DNA of 32,427 bases from Frankia tisae (lineage in GTDB: Bacteria; Actinomycetota; Actinomycetes; Frankiales; Frankiaceae): NCBI RefSeq assembly GCF_025403405.1, contig NZ_JANEZT010000025.1:1-32427 (forward strand), in the 5' to 3' direction. The stretch's first letter is position 1. Each line of letters opens with the position of its first letter. Both the position numbers and the translations under genes were made by a program. Shown piece after piece: positions 8,083 through 17,855 of the stretch. The notes beneath the pieces were generated by a model, which had not been told where the DNA came from, ran no database searches, and saw only the letters and a list, made by a program, of their open reading frames with translations.

Positions 8083-8184
8083 GTGTGTCCGCGCACTGAA
8101 TCAGTGGGTGTGTTCGGCCTGCCGGGAATCGCGGCGCGCCGACTGAGGCCGATGCATTCGGCTCGGCTATGCGTCGTTACGTAG
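8083..8184 (+). CDS. Upstream ORF overlapping the first permease start
   Basis: GTG 8083 is preceded by a good AGGAGA site (8074-8079) and opens a 33-codon frame that runs past the permease ATG at 8169 and ends at TAG 8182-8184. The permease start itself has no ribosome-binding site. Ribosomes finishing this small ORF would be delivered to that start, so translational coupling is likely. The peptide has Cys at position 2 and near its end (SARLCVVT), which could tie it to cysteine supply. It does not carry the R-x2-[VI]-D-[LF] motif of the other leaders. Alternative: the frame is open by chance and the permease uses a leader-dependent start. Confidence 0.4.
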   Translation: MCPRTESVGVFGLPGIAARRLRPMHSARLCVVT

Positions 8185-9140
8185 CGGGGCGCCTGGCCCA
8201 GGCCGTCGGCGTGCTGTGGGCCGCCTACACGGTGTCGTTCTTCGTGCTCTACTACCTGCCGGGCGACCCGGTTGCGGCGATGTTCGGCGGGGGGGCGGAC
8301 GCGGCCACGATCAATCCCGCCCAGCTTGACGAGCTTCGCCACCGGTACGGCTTCGACAAGCCGGTTATCGTTCAGTACTTCGACTATCTCGGCAAGGCGC
8401 TCAGGGGCGACTTCGGGAACTCGGTGTCGTCGGGACGTTCGGTCTCGTCAACGTTGGGCCACGCGTTGCCGCAGACCTTCGCGCTCGCCGGGGCGGCCCT
8501 GCTGCTGTCGGTGGTGCTCGGCGGCGCTCTGGCAATCTCAGCCAGCTACACGCGGCGGCGCTGGTTGCGGCAGGCGCTGTTGTCCCTGCCGTCGCTGGGC
8601 GCGTCGCTGCCGGGCTTCTGGGTCGGGTTGATGCTCATCGAGCTGTTCTCCTTCCGTGTCGAGTGGTTCCCGGCCTTCGGGCACGGCGGGCTGCGTGGGC
8701 TGGTGCTGCCGGCCGTGACGCTGGCTGTCCCGGGCACGGCGCTGCTGGCGCAGATTCTCGCCAAGGGCCTGGTGGCGGCGCTCGACGAGCCCTACGTGCA
8801 GACGGCGCAGTCGAAGGGGGCCAGCCGGTGGCGTATTCACCTGCGCCACACCCTGCGCAACGCCTCACTGCCCGCGCTGACGGTGCTGGGGCTGATCGGC
8901 GGGCAGTTACTGGCCAACGCGGTGGTCGTGGAGACTGTCTTCGCCCGCGAGGGTCTGGGCCGGATCACCGCCTCCGCGGTGTCCACCCAGGACATTCCCC
9001 TTGTGCAGGGCGTGGTCGTGTTCGGAGCACTGGTGTTCGTCGTGCTCAACCTGATCATCGATCTGGCCTACCCGCTGCTTGATCCGCGCATCATCGCCAG
9101 CCCCCGTGCAGGCAGGGCGATCGTGGGGGCCGGAGCATGA
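8169..9140 (+). CDS. ABC importer permease, DppB/OppB family
   Basis: A 323-residue inner-membrane protein with about six transmembrane helices. The family's N-terminal pattern RYVAGRLAQAVGVLWAAYTVSFFVLYYLPGDP is visible in segments (RRYVAGRLAQ, YYLPGDPV). The ATPase-coupling EAA loop is at about 205-230 (EPYVQTAQSKGASRWRI). The protein ends in YPLLDPRI, as DppB homologues do. It forms the pore with the next gene, which starts inside its stop codon (ATGA). The family imports dipeptides, oligopeptides, nickel chelates and glutathione. Leader type and neighbours favour a sulfur-containing compound such as glutathione or a modified cysteine, but the sequence does not prove it. Confidence 0.9.
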   Translation: MRRYVAGRLAQAVGVLWAAYTVSFFVLYYLPGDPVAAMFGGGADAATINPAQLDELRHRYGFDKPVIVQYFDYLGKALRGDFGNSVSSGRSVSSTLGHALPQTFALAGAALLLSVVLGGALAISASYTRRRWLRQALLSLPSLGASLPGFWVGLMLIELFSFRVEWFPAFGHGGLRGLVLPAVTLAVPGTALLAQILAKGLVAALDEPYVQTAQSKGASRWRIHLRHTLRNASLPALTVLGLIGGQLLANAVVVETVFAREGLGRITASAVSTQDIPLVQGVVVFGALVFVVLNLIIDLAYPLLDPRIIASPRAGRAIVGAGA

Positions 9141-10104
9141 TCAACGAGCTGGCCGGGCAGACCGAGGTGACCGTCGACCGCGACGCCGACGCCGACGCCG
9201 ACGCCCAGACCCACGCCTACTCCCACGCCGATCCCGTCTCCCACACCGATCCCGTCTCCGGCCAGCCGCGCCGTGCCGCCCGGGTGAACCACGCGGCCCG
9301 GTTCTTCGTACGCCGTCCGGGCCTGGTTTTGTCGATCATTCTGGTGCTCCTGGTGGTCGTGGCCGCATTCTGGCCCGGTGGGCTCAGCGCGCGGGACCCG
9401 CTGCGAGGCCATCCAGCCAACAGCTTCCGTGGGCCGAGCCGCTCGCACTGGTTCGGTACCGACGCGCTGGGGCGCGACGAGTACTCCCGCGTCGTGCACG
9501 GGGCGCAGCTGTCGCTGAAGGCGACCCTCATCGCCGTCGCGGTCGCCTTCGTCGTCGGTGCCCTGATCGGGCTCGTGGCCGGCTGCGCGGGGCGATGGAT
9601 CGAGAGCCTGCTGATGCGGTTCGTGGACGTGCTGCTCTCGATTCCCTCGCTGTTGTTGTCCCTGGCGCTGGTCACCGCACTGGGCTACGGGACGGTGAAG
9701 GTCGCGGTCGCGGTGGGCATCGCGAGTGTCGCCGCCTTCGCCCGGGTCATGCGGGCCGAGGTGCTCCGGGTGAGGCACGCGACCTACGTGGAGGCCTCGC
9801 GCTCGTGTGGCGGTCGCTGGCTGTTCGTGCTGTGGCGGCACGTGCTGCCCAATGCGATCGGCCCGGTTCTGGTGCTGGCCACGATCGATTTCGGGGCCGC
9901 GATCCTGGCCGTGTCCTCGCTGAGCTATCTCGGCTATGGGGCGCCGCCGCCGGCGCCCGAATGGGGGACGTTGGTGGCCACCGGGCGGAACTACCTCTCC
10001 AACGCCTGGTGGTTGACCGCGCTGCCGGGACTGACGATCGTGGCGACGGTCCTGGCGACCAACCGTATTTCCCGCGCACTGGACGGCGAATGGGTGCGGC
10101 AGCG

Positions 10105-10108
<4 letters not shown>
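9137..10108 (+). CDS. ABC importer permease, DppC/OppC family
   Basis: A 323-residue second permease. From about residue 55 it shows the DppC pattern: a first helix (PGLVLSIILVLLVVVAAFWP), the periplasmic HWFGTDALGRDEYSRVVHGAQ block, further helices, and the coupling loop EASRSCGGRWLFVLWRHVLP. It ends in RALDGEWVRQR. The first 50 residues are an unusual hydrophilic extension with Asp-Ala repeats from a GACGCC run (about 9181-9204) and a duplicated H-x-DPVS motif. ATG 9137 overlaps the DppB stop, and the stop overlaps GTG of the ATPase gene. The extension lies before the first helix, so it is cytoplasmic and probably disordered. Confidence 0.9.
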
Positions 10109-11820
<1,712 letters not shown>

Positions 11821-11906
11821 CGCGAGACGTACGCGGCCGGGGAGGCGGCTGCGGACTCACCTCCATCTTCCACCTTCAACCTGAACTTTTCCTATCAGGA
11901 GATTCT

Positions 11907-13550
11907 GTGCCCGCACTGAGTTCACCGCGTCGGGGACCGCGCCGCCTCGGCCTGCTGGCGTTGTCCGCCGCGCTTCTCGCCGTTCCGTTGAGCGCCTGCG
12001 GCAGCGACGACTCCGGGTCATCCGGTGGCGCCGCGGCGGCCCCGTCCAAGGCCGCCGGCCAGCCGGGCGGCACTGTGTCGGTCGCCGTGCCCACCGATAT
12101 CGGCTGCATCGACCCGCAGCAGGTCCGTTCGGACACGTTGTACTCGCTGCGCCAGACCGTCGACTCGCTGACCGACCAGAATCCCGCCACCGGGCAGATC
12201 GTGCCCTGGCTTGCGACGAGCTGGGACGTCAGCTCGGACGCCACGACGTTCACGTTCCACCTTCGCGACGGCGCCACCTTCAGCGACGGAACCCCCGTCG
12301 ACGCGAAGGTGGTGAAGGACAACTTCGACACCATCACGACGAAACTGCGGGGACTGTCCAGTCTCGGTGTGACCTACCTGACCAACTACGCCGGAACGAC
12401 CGTGGTCGACAGCTTGACCGCGCAGGTGAAGTTCAGCAAGCCCAACGCCGCCTTCCTGCAGGCGTCGTCGACTCCTTCGCTCGGACTGATCGCCGAGGCC
12501 AGCCTCGCGAAGGAGCCGGCCCTGCGCTGCTCGGGGGGCGTCGTGGGCTCGGGTCCGTTCACGCTGTCCAGCTGGCGACCAAACCAGTCGATCACCCTGG
12601 CCAAGCGTAAGGGTTACAACTGGGGGTCGTCTCTGTGGACGAAGCCCGGCGAGGCGTACCTGGACAAGGTGGTCTTCCAGATCGTGCCCGAGACCGGGGC
12701 GCGGACCGGCGCCCTGCAGTCGGACCAGGTCCAGCTGATCACCAGTGTGACCCGCGCGGACGAGGCGGCGCTGAAGGGCTCCAACAAGACGCTGAAGACC
12801 GTCACTCTTGCGGGCACGAACACCCTGTGGATCAACCACGCCACCCCACTGCTGAAGGACGTGAAGATTCGGCAGGCCCTCCAGTTCGGAATCAACCGGA
12901 AGGAGATCACCAGCCTGTTCCCGTCCGGAACCACGGCGGCCACCAGCATCCTGTCGCCGACGTCGCCGGGCTACGCCGACAACTCCGAGTTCGTCACCTA
13001 CGACCCGGCCAAGGCCAAGTCCATTCTCGAAGCCGACGGCTGGAAGGTCGGCGCGGACGGCATCCGGACCAGGGACGGCGTCCCCCTCGAGATCGAGATC
13101 GGCAATCCGGGCGGCCTCAGCAGCGTGGACCCGGAACTTGAACTCCTTCAGCAGCAGGTGAAGGACGTCGGCATCCGCATCAAGATCAGGGAGATCCCGG
13201 TCTCCGAGGCGACCTCCGTCCAGCAGTCGGGCTCCTACGACATCCTGATCGCCAGCGCGCAGCGGCCTGACCCGGACTTCCTGCGCACCAACTTCTCCAC
13301 CAAACTGCTCAACTCCTACAAGCTCGCCCCGTCCTCGCTGGACACGCTGCTCGACCAGCAGGCCGCCACGACGGACCTGGCCAAGCGCAAGGAGCTGGCC
13401 GGTCAGGCGCAACGCATACTGTCGGAGAACGCCCACGCCATTCCGATCGTGAACTACGTGGCCGAGTTCGCGCACTCACCCAAGCTCAACGGTGTGGCAT
13501 TCAACCCGCAGGGCTACCCGGGCTTCCACGACGCGTGGCTCAGCCGGTGA
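11907..13550 (+). CDS. Peptide-type ABC solute-binding lipoprotein (SBP family 5)
   Basis: GTG 11907 is preceded by AGGAG at 11897-11901. The 547-residue protein has an Arg-rich start, a hydrophobic stretch and the lipobox LSAC with the lipidated Cys at about 31, followed by a Ser/Gly linker. The mature part shows family-5 hallmarks: LATSWDVSSDATTFTFHLRDGATFSDGTPVDA (about 95-130), FTLSSWRPNQSITLAKR and VKIRQALQFGINRKEI. It captures the substrate outside the membrane for the permease-ATPase complex encoded just upstream. Family 5 binds peptides, glutathione, nickel chelates and other ligands. Nothing visible fixes the ligand. An upstream in-frame TTG near 11817 lacks a site and would mask the signal peptide. 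Confidence 0.92.
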   Translation: MPALSSPRRGPRRLGLLALSAALLAVPLSACGSDDSGSSGGAAAAPSKAAGQPGGTVSVAVPTDIGCIDPQQVRSDTLYSLRQTVDSLTDQNPATGQIVPWLATSWDVSSDATTFTFHLRDGATFSDGTPVDAKVVKDNFDTITTKLRGLSSLGVTYLTNYAGTTVVDSLTAQVKFSKPNAAFLQASSTPSLGLIAEASLAKEPALRCSGGVVGSGPFTLSSWRPNQSITLAKRKGYNWGSSLWTKPGEAYLDKVVFQIVPETGARTGALQSDQVQLITSVTRADEAALKGSNKTLKTVTLAGTNTLWINHATPLLKDVKIRQALQFGINRKEITSLFPSGTTAATSILSPTSPGYADNSEFVTYDPAKAKSILEADGWKVGADGIRTRDGVPLEIEIGNPGGLSSVDPELELLQQQVKDVGIRIKIREIPVSEATSVQQSGSYDILIASAQRPDPDFLRTNFSTKLLNSYKLAPSSLDTLLDQQAATTDLAKRKELAGQAQRILSENAHAIPIVNYVAEFAHSPKLNGVAFNPQGYPGFHDAWLSR

Positions 13551-13595
13551 CGGCGGGCATCGTTCCAAGAGTGCGGGCCGCGATCGAGCGGGGGT

Positions 13596-13629
13596 GACGG
13601 CACGCGGTCGGCGACGGCACGCGGTCGGC
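13596..13629 (+). repeat. Two perfect tandem 17-bp copies
   Basis: GACGGCACGCGGTCGGC is present at 13596-13612 and again at 13613-13629, just after the binding-protein gene. It may be a slippage duplication. Confidence 0.95.
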
Positions 13630-13641
13630 CGCCCGGCCGGC

Positions 13642-13663
13642 CGGCCGGGGGCTGACCCGGCCG
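13642..13663 (+). terminator. GC hairpin after the importer operon
   Basis: CGGCCGGG and CCCGGCCG form an 8-bp stem with a 6-base loop, about 90 bases after the binding-protein stop and ahead of the second MarR gene. No T-run follows. Confidence 0.45.
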
Positions 13664-13759
13664 CGTGCGGCGGCCCACTGCCAGAAGATCAACATCTGGC
13701 CGGCCCGATAGGATTGTCCACAGCCGCAGATCATCCGTCAGGCTGGGGGCGTCGACATC

Positions 13760-14218
13760 ATGACAGCAAGTCCGGCCGGTACCGGGAGCCCCGCGTCCGC
13801 CGAGGACGCGGGGCTCGCCGAGGCGCTGGTCGAGCTGTCGCATCACGTTCTGCACGTGTTCGCTGACGCCGGTCGCGACCACCGGCTCAGTCAGCAGCAG
13901 GTCGAGCTGGTCTGCGCGGTCGTCGTCCGGGAGTCGGTCAGCATGACCGAGCTCGGCCGGCTGCTGCATGTCGAGAAGTCGAACCTGAGCAACCTGGTCG
14001 ACCGGCTCGAACAACGGGCCCTGGTCACCCGCACGAGGGACCCCGACGATCGGCGCGCCATCCAGGTCAGCCTCACCGACGAGGGCACGGCCGTCGCGAT
14101 GAAGACCTACTACGACGTGACCGCGCGGGTGCGGCGGCTGCTCGAGCGGCTCCCCCAGGACGACCAGCGCAACCTCGCGGCGGTCGTGCGCAGGATCGTT
14201 CGGGACGAGCCGGCCTGA
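13760..14218 (+). CDS. MarR-family transcriptional regulator (paralog of the one at 6444)
   Basis: A 152-residue MarR protein with the winged helix at about 55-105: SMTELGRLLHVEKSNLSNLVDRLE, then TRTRDPDDRRAIQVSLTDEG. It aligns along its whole length with the first MarR (shared LAEALV/LADALV, SQQQVELVC/TPQQVQLLC, L-HVE-S-L--LVDR-E, DRR, T-KG/T-EG, AMKTYY/AMKSYH) but lacks the repeat expansion. A -10-like TAGGAT is at 13709-13714, and CCAGA/TCTGG arms at 13681-13699 may be an operator. It sits between the importer operon and the second sulfur leader, so it may regulate either or both. MarR proteins usually repress their neighbours until a ligand or oxidant is sensed. Confidence 0.87.
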   Translation: MTASPAGTGSPASAEDAGLAEALVELSHHVLHVFADAGRDHRLSQQQVELVCAVVVRESVSMTELGRLLHVEKSNLSNLVDRLEQRALVTRTRDPDDRRAIQVSLTDEGTAVAMKTYYDVTARVRRLLERLPQDDQRNLAAVVRRIVRDEPA

Positions 14219-14325
14219 ACGAGCCCGTGCTCAGGCCGGCCAGGACGCTGCGGGCGGCCCCGGACCGATCCGGTCAGGACGGAGCAGCGGCGCCAAAGGC
14301 GGCAGTCCCCTCCGGAGGTCCCAGA

Positions 14326-14354
14326 TGGACATAGTCGACTTGCCCGGCTAGGTT
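14326..14354 (+). promoter_or_regulatory. Promoter of the second leader
   Basis: TGGACA (14326-14331), a 17-base spacer and TAGGTT (14349-14354). The start near 14361 would lie about 170 bases before the leader-peptide ATG, almost the same distance as in the importer leader. The region 14219-14885 holds no other gene besides the leader peptide. Confidence 0.5.
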
Positions 14355-14529
14355 TGGCCCGGTCAGCCTGCCAAAAATGGGTCGGCGAGACGGTTGGCCG
14401 GACCGCGTTGTCCGGCCTCGGCCGGACCGGCCGTCCGTCGGCGCGGTGGGGTCGTGTCGCCACAAGCGGCCGGCGCGCGGGCAGGCGCAGGCTCGCCTCG
14501 GGGTCGGGCCCGAGTTGAGGAGGGGTGCG

Positions 14530-14676
14530 ATGTCGCCGGCGCCCAGCCGACACGATCGGCCCTCTGCGAACGCTCGGTGCCGCCCGCCGCACAGCCGGTT
14601 CGCCAGGCGGCGGTTCACCCGGCGGCTCGTGATCGATCTGCGCCGTTCATCCAGCAGCCTCTGTCCCGGTCCCTGA
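14530..14676 (+). CDS. Second cysteine-containing leader peptide
   Basis: ATG 14530 follows a strong GAGGAGGGG site. The 48-residue basic peptide ends with RRLVIDLRRSSSSLCPGP. Aligned with the first leader it keeps R-x2-[VI]-D-[LF]-x4-S-[AS]-L-C exactly, with Leu in place of the usual His. The stop is 207 bases before the LLM gene at 14886. The gap contains a CCGCAGACCG tandem repeat near 14693-14717 and a small TCCCG/CGGGA hairpin (14769-14783) that could compete with other pairings. I infer a cysteine-responsive control peptide for the operon downstream. The peptide's length beyond the motif is unusual, and an internal start is possible. Confidence 0.55.
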   Translation: MSPAPSRHDRPSANARCRPPHSRFARRRFTRRLVIDLRRSSSSLCPGP

Positions 14677-14885
14677 CCGGTTCACCGCAGGCCGCCGCAG
14701 ACCGCCGCAGACCGCGTTGCGCGCTCCCGCTCGTGCCGCGGCCATCGCGCCGTCTCGGACCGCCGCATCCCGCCCGCCGGGACGGCCAGGTTCACGCCGC
14801 ACCGCCCCAGGCCGGCGGGCCGGTTCGGGAGCCGACGTCCCCGTGGACGCACCCAACCCCACCCGCCTCGACCGAAAGGCCGGAC

Positions 14886-16103
14886 ATGACAGACCTCCCG
14901 TTGGCCGTCCTCGATCTCGTGCCGGTCAGCGCCGGTGACACCCCGAACGACGCGCTGCGCAACACCGTCGACCTGGCCCGGCGGGCGGAGGAGTTCGGTT
15001 ACCGCCGGTACTGGTTCGCCGAGCACCACCTCAACCCCGGTCTGCTCGGCGTGTCCCCCGCGGTGGCGATCGCGTTGGTGGCCGGGGCGACGTCGACGAT
15101 CCGGCTCGGCTCGGCCGGCGTGCAGAGCGGGCATCGCACCCCGCTGTCCGTCGTCGAGGAGTTCGGCCTGATCGACGCGCTGCACCCCGGCCGCCTGGAC
15201 CTCGGCATCGGCCGCTCACCGGGCCGGCCGGCACCGACGAACGGCGAAGCCCGCAACGGCGCACCCACAGCCGGCGCGCCCACAGCCGGGACGGCGCCCG
15301 CCTCGGGCCCGGCACTCGTCTCGGCCGCGGCGGCCGCCTACCAGGCGAGTCTCGGCGGGGCCGATCACAGCACCGATCAGCGGGCCGCCAACGGCCTGTT
15401 GATCCCTCGCCGGTTCGACTTCAGCACGCTACTCGGCTCGCCCCGGCTGGGGGTGACCCTGTCGCTGCTGCAGCAGCCGGGCGCCTACACCCCGGAGTAC
15501 GCCGACCAGGTCGACGACGTCCTCGCCCTGCTGCGCGACACCTACCACACCGCGGACGGCCAGGCGCGGGCCGGGGCGGCGCTTGAGGTGTGGATCCTCG
15601 GGGCGTCCGGGGGGTCGAGCGCGTCCGTCGCGGGCTCGCGGGGGCTGCGCTTCGCCGCCTCCTACCATCACAGCCCCAGCACGGTCCTCGACGCGGTCGA
15701 CGGGTACCGGGCGGCGTTCGCACCGTCGGCGGGCCTCACCGCGCCCTACGTCTCGGTGTCCGCCGACGTCGTCGTCGGCGAGGACGACGCGAGCGCGGCC
15801 CGACTGGCCGCCGGCTACGGGCTGTGGGTCCGCAGCATCCGCGGCGGCGCTGGAGCGATCCCGTTCCCGGCCCCCGAGGAGGCGGCCGCGCACACGTGGA
15901 GCGACGCCGATCGGGAACTGGTCGCCGACCGCGTCGCCACCCAGCTCGTCGGCTCCCCGTCGACCGTCGCCGACCGGCTCGAACAGCTCGCGGCGGCGAC
16001 CGGCGCCGACGAACTCGCCGTCACCACGATCACCCACCGGCACGCCGACCGGGTGCGATCCTATGAACTGTTGGCCACGGAGTGGGCCCGCCGCCGCGGC
16101 TGA
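14886..16103 (+). CDS. LLM-class flavin-dependent oxidoreductase, MsnO8/YtmO-like group
   Basis: The 405-residue protein opens with PLAVLDLVPVSAGDTPNDALRNTVDLARRAEEFGYRRYWFAEHH in pieces typical of the group (LDLVPVSAGDTP, FGYRRYWFAEHH), then STIRLGSAGVQSGHRTPLSVVEEF and LDLGIGRSPG. The Bacillus subtilis monooxygenase YtmO (CmoO), which acts on N-acetylated S-alkylcysteines, belongs to the same branch as far as I recall. An Ala/Pro/Thr-rich insertion (about residues 117-145), including a short duplication, breaks the fold near the active-site loop region. ATG 14886 follows GAAAGG. It heads an operon with MDR, GNAT and M20 genes. Reduced flavin would come from a separate reductase. Confidence 0.88.
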   Translation: MTDLPLAVLDLVPVSAGDTPNDALRNTVDLARRAEEFGYRRYWFAEHHLNPGLLGVSPAVAIALVAGATSTIRLGSAGVQSGHRTPLSVVEEFGLIDALHPGRLDLGIGRSPGRPAPTNGEARNGAPTAGAPTAGTAPASGPALVSAAAAAYQASLGGADHSTDQRAANGLLIPRRFDFSTLLGSPRLGVTLSLLQQPGAYTPEYADQVDDVLALLRDTYHTADGQARAGAALEVWILGASGGSSASVAGSRGLRFAASYHHSPSTVLDAVDGYRAAFAPSAGLTAPYVSVSADVVVGEDDASAARLAAGYGLWVRSIRGGAGAIPFPAPEEAAAHTWSDADRELVADRVATQLVGSPSTVADRLEQLAAATGADELAVTTITHRHADRVRSYELLATEWARRRG

Positions 16104-16164
16104 TCCGACATCCGGACAGAACAGCCCGAACAGGGTGAGCCCGAGGACGAAGGGAACGATTGCG

Positions 16165-17109
16165 GTGCCCAAGGCATACGTCTATACCGCGAACGGCGGC
16201 CCCGAGGTGGAGGCGTTCACCGATCTACCGGTGCCCGAGCCCGGCCCCGGTCAGCTCGCGATCGCGGTACGCGCGGTCGGCGTCAACCCCGCGGACTGGA
16301 AGCTGCGCAACGGGCTGACGCTGCCCGGCCTGCCCGACCCGGTGTTCCCCGTCGTGCTGGGGCTGGAGGCGGCGGGCGTGGTCACCGCAGTGGGCCCGCA
16401 GGTGTCGGCGTTCGCGGTCGGCGACGAGGTTTTCGGGATCACCGTCGCCGGCGCCTACGCCGAACACGTCCTGCTCGCGGCCGCGCTGGCGACGCACAAG
16501 CCGGCCGCGGTGAGCTTCCGCGCCGCGGCCGCCCTGCCGGTTGCCGCGGCGACCGCCTACGACGGTGTGCACCAGCTCGCGCTGCCGGCGGGCGCGACCC
16601 TGCTGATCACCGGGGTCGGCGGTGGGGTAGGCGTGGCCGCCGCGCAGATCGCCCGCCACGCCGGGCTCACCGTCGTCGGTACGGCCAGCGCGGGGAAGAA
16701 GGACCTCGCCGAGTCGCTGGGGGTCGTCTGGGTCGAGCCGGGCCCGGGCGTCGTCGAGCGGGTCCGCGCGGTCGCGCCGCAGGGCGTCGACGCGGTCTAC
16801 GATCTCGTCGGCGGTGCGGCGCTCGAGGAGATCGCCGGGGTGCTCACCCCGGCGGCCGCCGCCGGCGCCGGCGCCGCGCCGCGGCTGATCACGGCCGCGG
16901 ACACGGCGACGGTCACCCGCCTCGGCGGCGTGGCCGTGCAGCGGGCTCGCAACGCGGACGTGCTCGACGCCGTCGCCGGCCTCGCCGCGGCCGGGGTGCT
17001 GGACCCCCACGTCAGCGACGTCTACCCGCTGGACCGGGCGGACGCGGCCCTGCGGGCGGTGGAGACCGGCCACGCCCGCGGAAAGATCGTGATAGAAGTC
17101 GCCGGGTGA
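16165..17109 (+). CDS. Zinc-less MDR oxidoreductase (quinone-reductase-like)
   Basis: A 314-residue medium-chain dehydrogenase/reductase. N-terminal GroES-like domain: VRAVGVNPADWKLRNG and PVVLGLEAAGVVTAVG. The nucleotide-binding Rossmann loop is ITGVGGGVGVAAAQIARHAGL (about 146-166). The catalytic-zinc Cys/His and structural-zinc Cys cluster of alcohol dehydrogenases are absent, which points to the NADPH:quinone/enone reductase branch. GTG 16165 is preceded by AAGGGA. The next gene starts inside its stop (GTGA). Its role in this operon is unknown. It could reduce an aldehyde, enone or quinone product, or feed electrons to the flavin enzyme. Confidence 0.88.
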   Translation: MPKAYVYTANGGPEVEAFTDLPVPEPGPGQLAIAVRAVGVNPADWKLRNGLTLPGLPDPVFPVVLGLEAAGVVTAVGPQVSAFAVGDEVFGITVAGAYAEHVLLAAALATHKPAAVSFRAAAALPVAAATAYDGVHQLALPAGATLLITGVGGGVGVAAAQIARHAGLTVVGTASAGKKDLAESLGVVWVEPGPGVVERVRAVAPQGVDAVYDLVGGAALEEIAGVLTPAAAAGAGAAPRLITAADTATVTRLGGVAVQRARNADVLDAVAGLAAAGVLDPHVSDVYPLDRADAALRAVETGHARGKIVIEVAG

Positions 17110-17852
17110 CCATACGGCACGTGCTGGACAATCCCGCCCGTTCGGCCCTGCTCGGCCCGCATGCACACCTCGCCGAGCGGCGCGGGGAGGTGCTGCGCTA
17201 CCCGGCGGACGTGTGCCCGTTCGTCGCCCTGCCCGACGAGCCGGACGAGAGCACCTGGCGGGACGCGGCGGCGCTGCTCGGTCCGGGCGCCCTGGTGCCG
17301 TTCACCGGCGTCGACGCGGCCGTGCCGCCCGGTTGGGAGGAGGTCGGTTTCGGCCCGGGGGTCCAGATGATCGACGCCGGGATCGACGCAGCCGGTGACG
17401 ACGGCGCGGTGCGCCTCGGCCCGGCGGACGTCGCGGAGATGCTCGATCTGGTAGCCCGCACGCGCCCCGGCCCGTTCCTGCCCCGCACCATCGCGCTCGG
17501 CACCTACCTCGGCATCCGCCGCGGCGGGGCGCTGGTCGCCATGGCCGGGGAGCGGCTGCACCCGCCGGGCTGGACCGAGATCAGCGCCGTCTGTACCGAT
17601 CCGCAGTACCAGGGGACGGGACTCGCCTCCCGGCTCGTGCGGGCGGTCGCCGCCGGCATCCGCGCCCGTGGCGAGACGCCGTTCCTGCACGCCGCCGCGA
17701 CGAACACGAACGCGATCCACCTCTACGAGACCCTCGGCTTCCGGCTGCGGCGCACGGTGACCTTCCGCGCCGTCCGGATCCCGGGTGCCGTGCCGGGCCA
17801 GCCCACCGGGCCGCTCGCCGCGGAGTCGAGCACGGGCGAACCGGCGCTCTGA
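17106..17852 (+). CDS. GNAT-family N-acetyltransferase
   Basis: A 248-residue protein whose C-terminal half is a GNAT (FR47-like) domain. ISAVCTDPQYQGTGLASRLV carries the acetyl-CoA pyrophosphate loop Q-x-x-G-x-[GA], and the domain closes with HAAATNTNAIHLYETLGFRLRR. The N-terminal half is a less conserved alpha/beta region common in actinomycete homologues. GNAT enzymes acetylate amines, including amino acids. Overlapped 5' with the MDR gene (GTGA) and 3 bases from the M20 gene, it is part of one operon with a deacylase-type M20 enzyme and a monooxygenase. This is the partner set used for acetylation-dependent S-alkylcysteine salvage in Bacillus. The substrate is inferred, not shown. Confidence 0.87.
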   Translation: MTIRHVLDNPARSALLGPHAHLAERRGEVLRYPADVCPFVALPDEPDESTWRDAAALLGPGALVPFTGVDAAVPPGWEEVGFGPGVQMIDAGIDAAGDDGAVRLGPADVAEMLDLVARTRPGPFLPRTIALGTYLGIRRGGALVAMAGERLHPPGWTEISAVCTDPQYQGTGLASRLVRAVAAGIRARGETPFLHAAATNTNAIHLYETLGFRLRRTVTFRAVRIPGAVPGQPTGPLAAESSTGEPAL

Positions 17853-17855
17853 GCG

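Noticed and set aside
9079-10104. Upstream extension of the fused ATPase frame through the DppC gene
   Set aside because: The extra sequence has no ABC features and is the shadow of the permease. GTG 10105 with GTGA overlap fits the operon style.
12018-13475. 485-codon minus-strand frame opposite the family-5 binding protein
   Set aside because: Antisense shadow. The plus-strand product has a signal peptide and family motifs, the minus-strand one has none.
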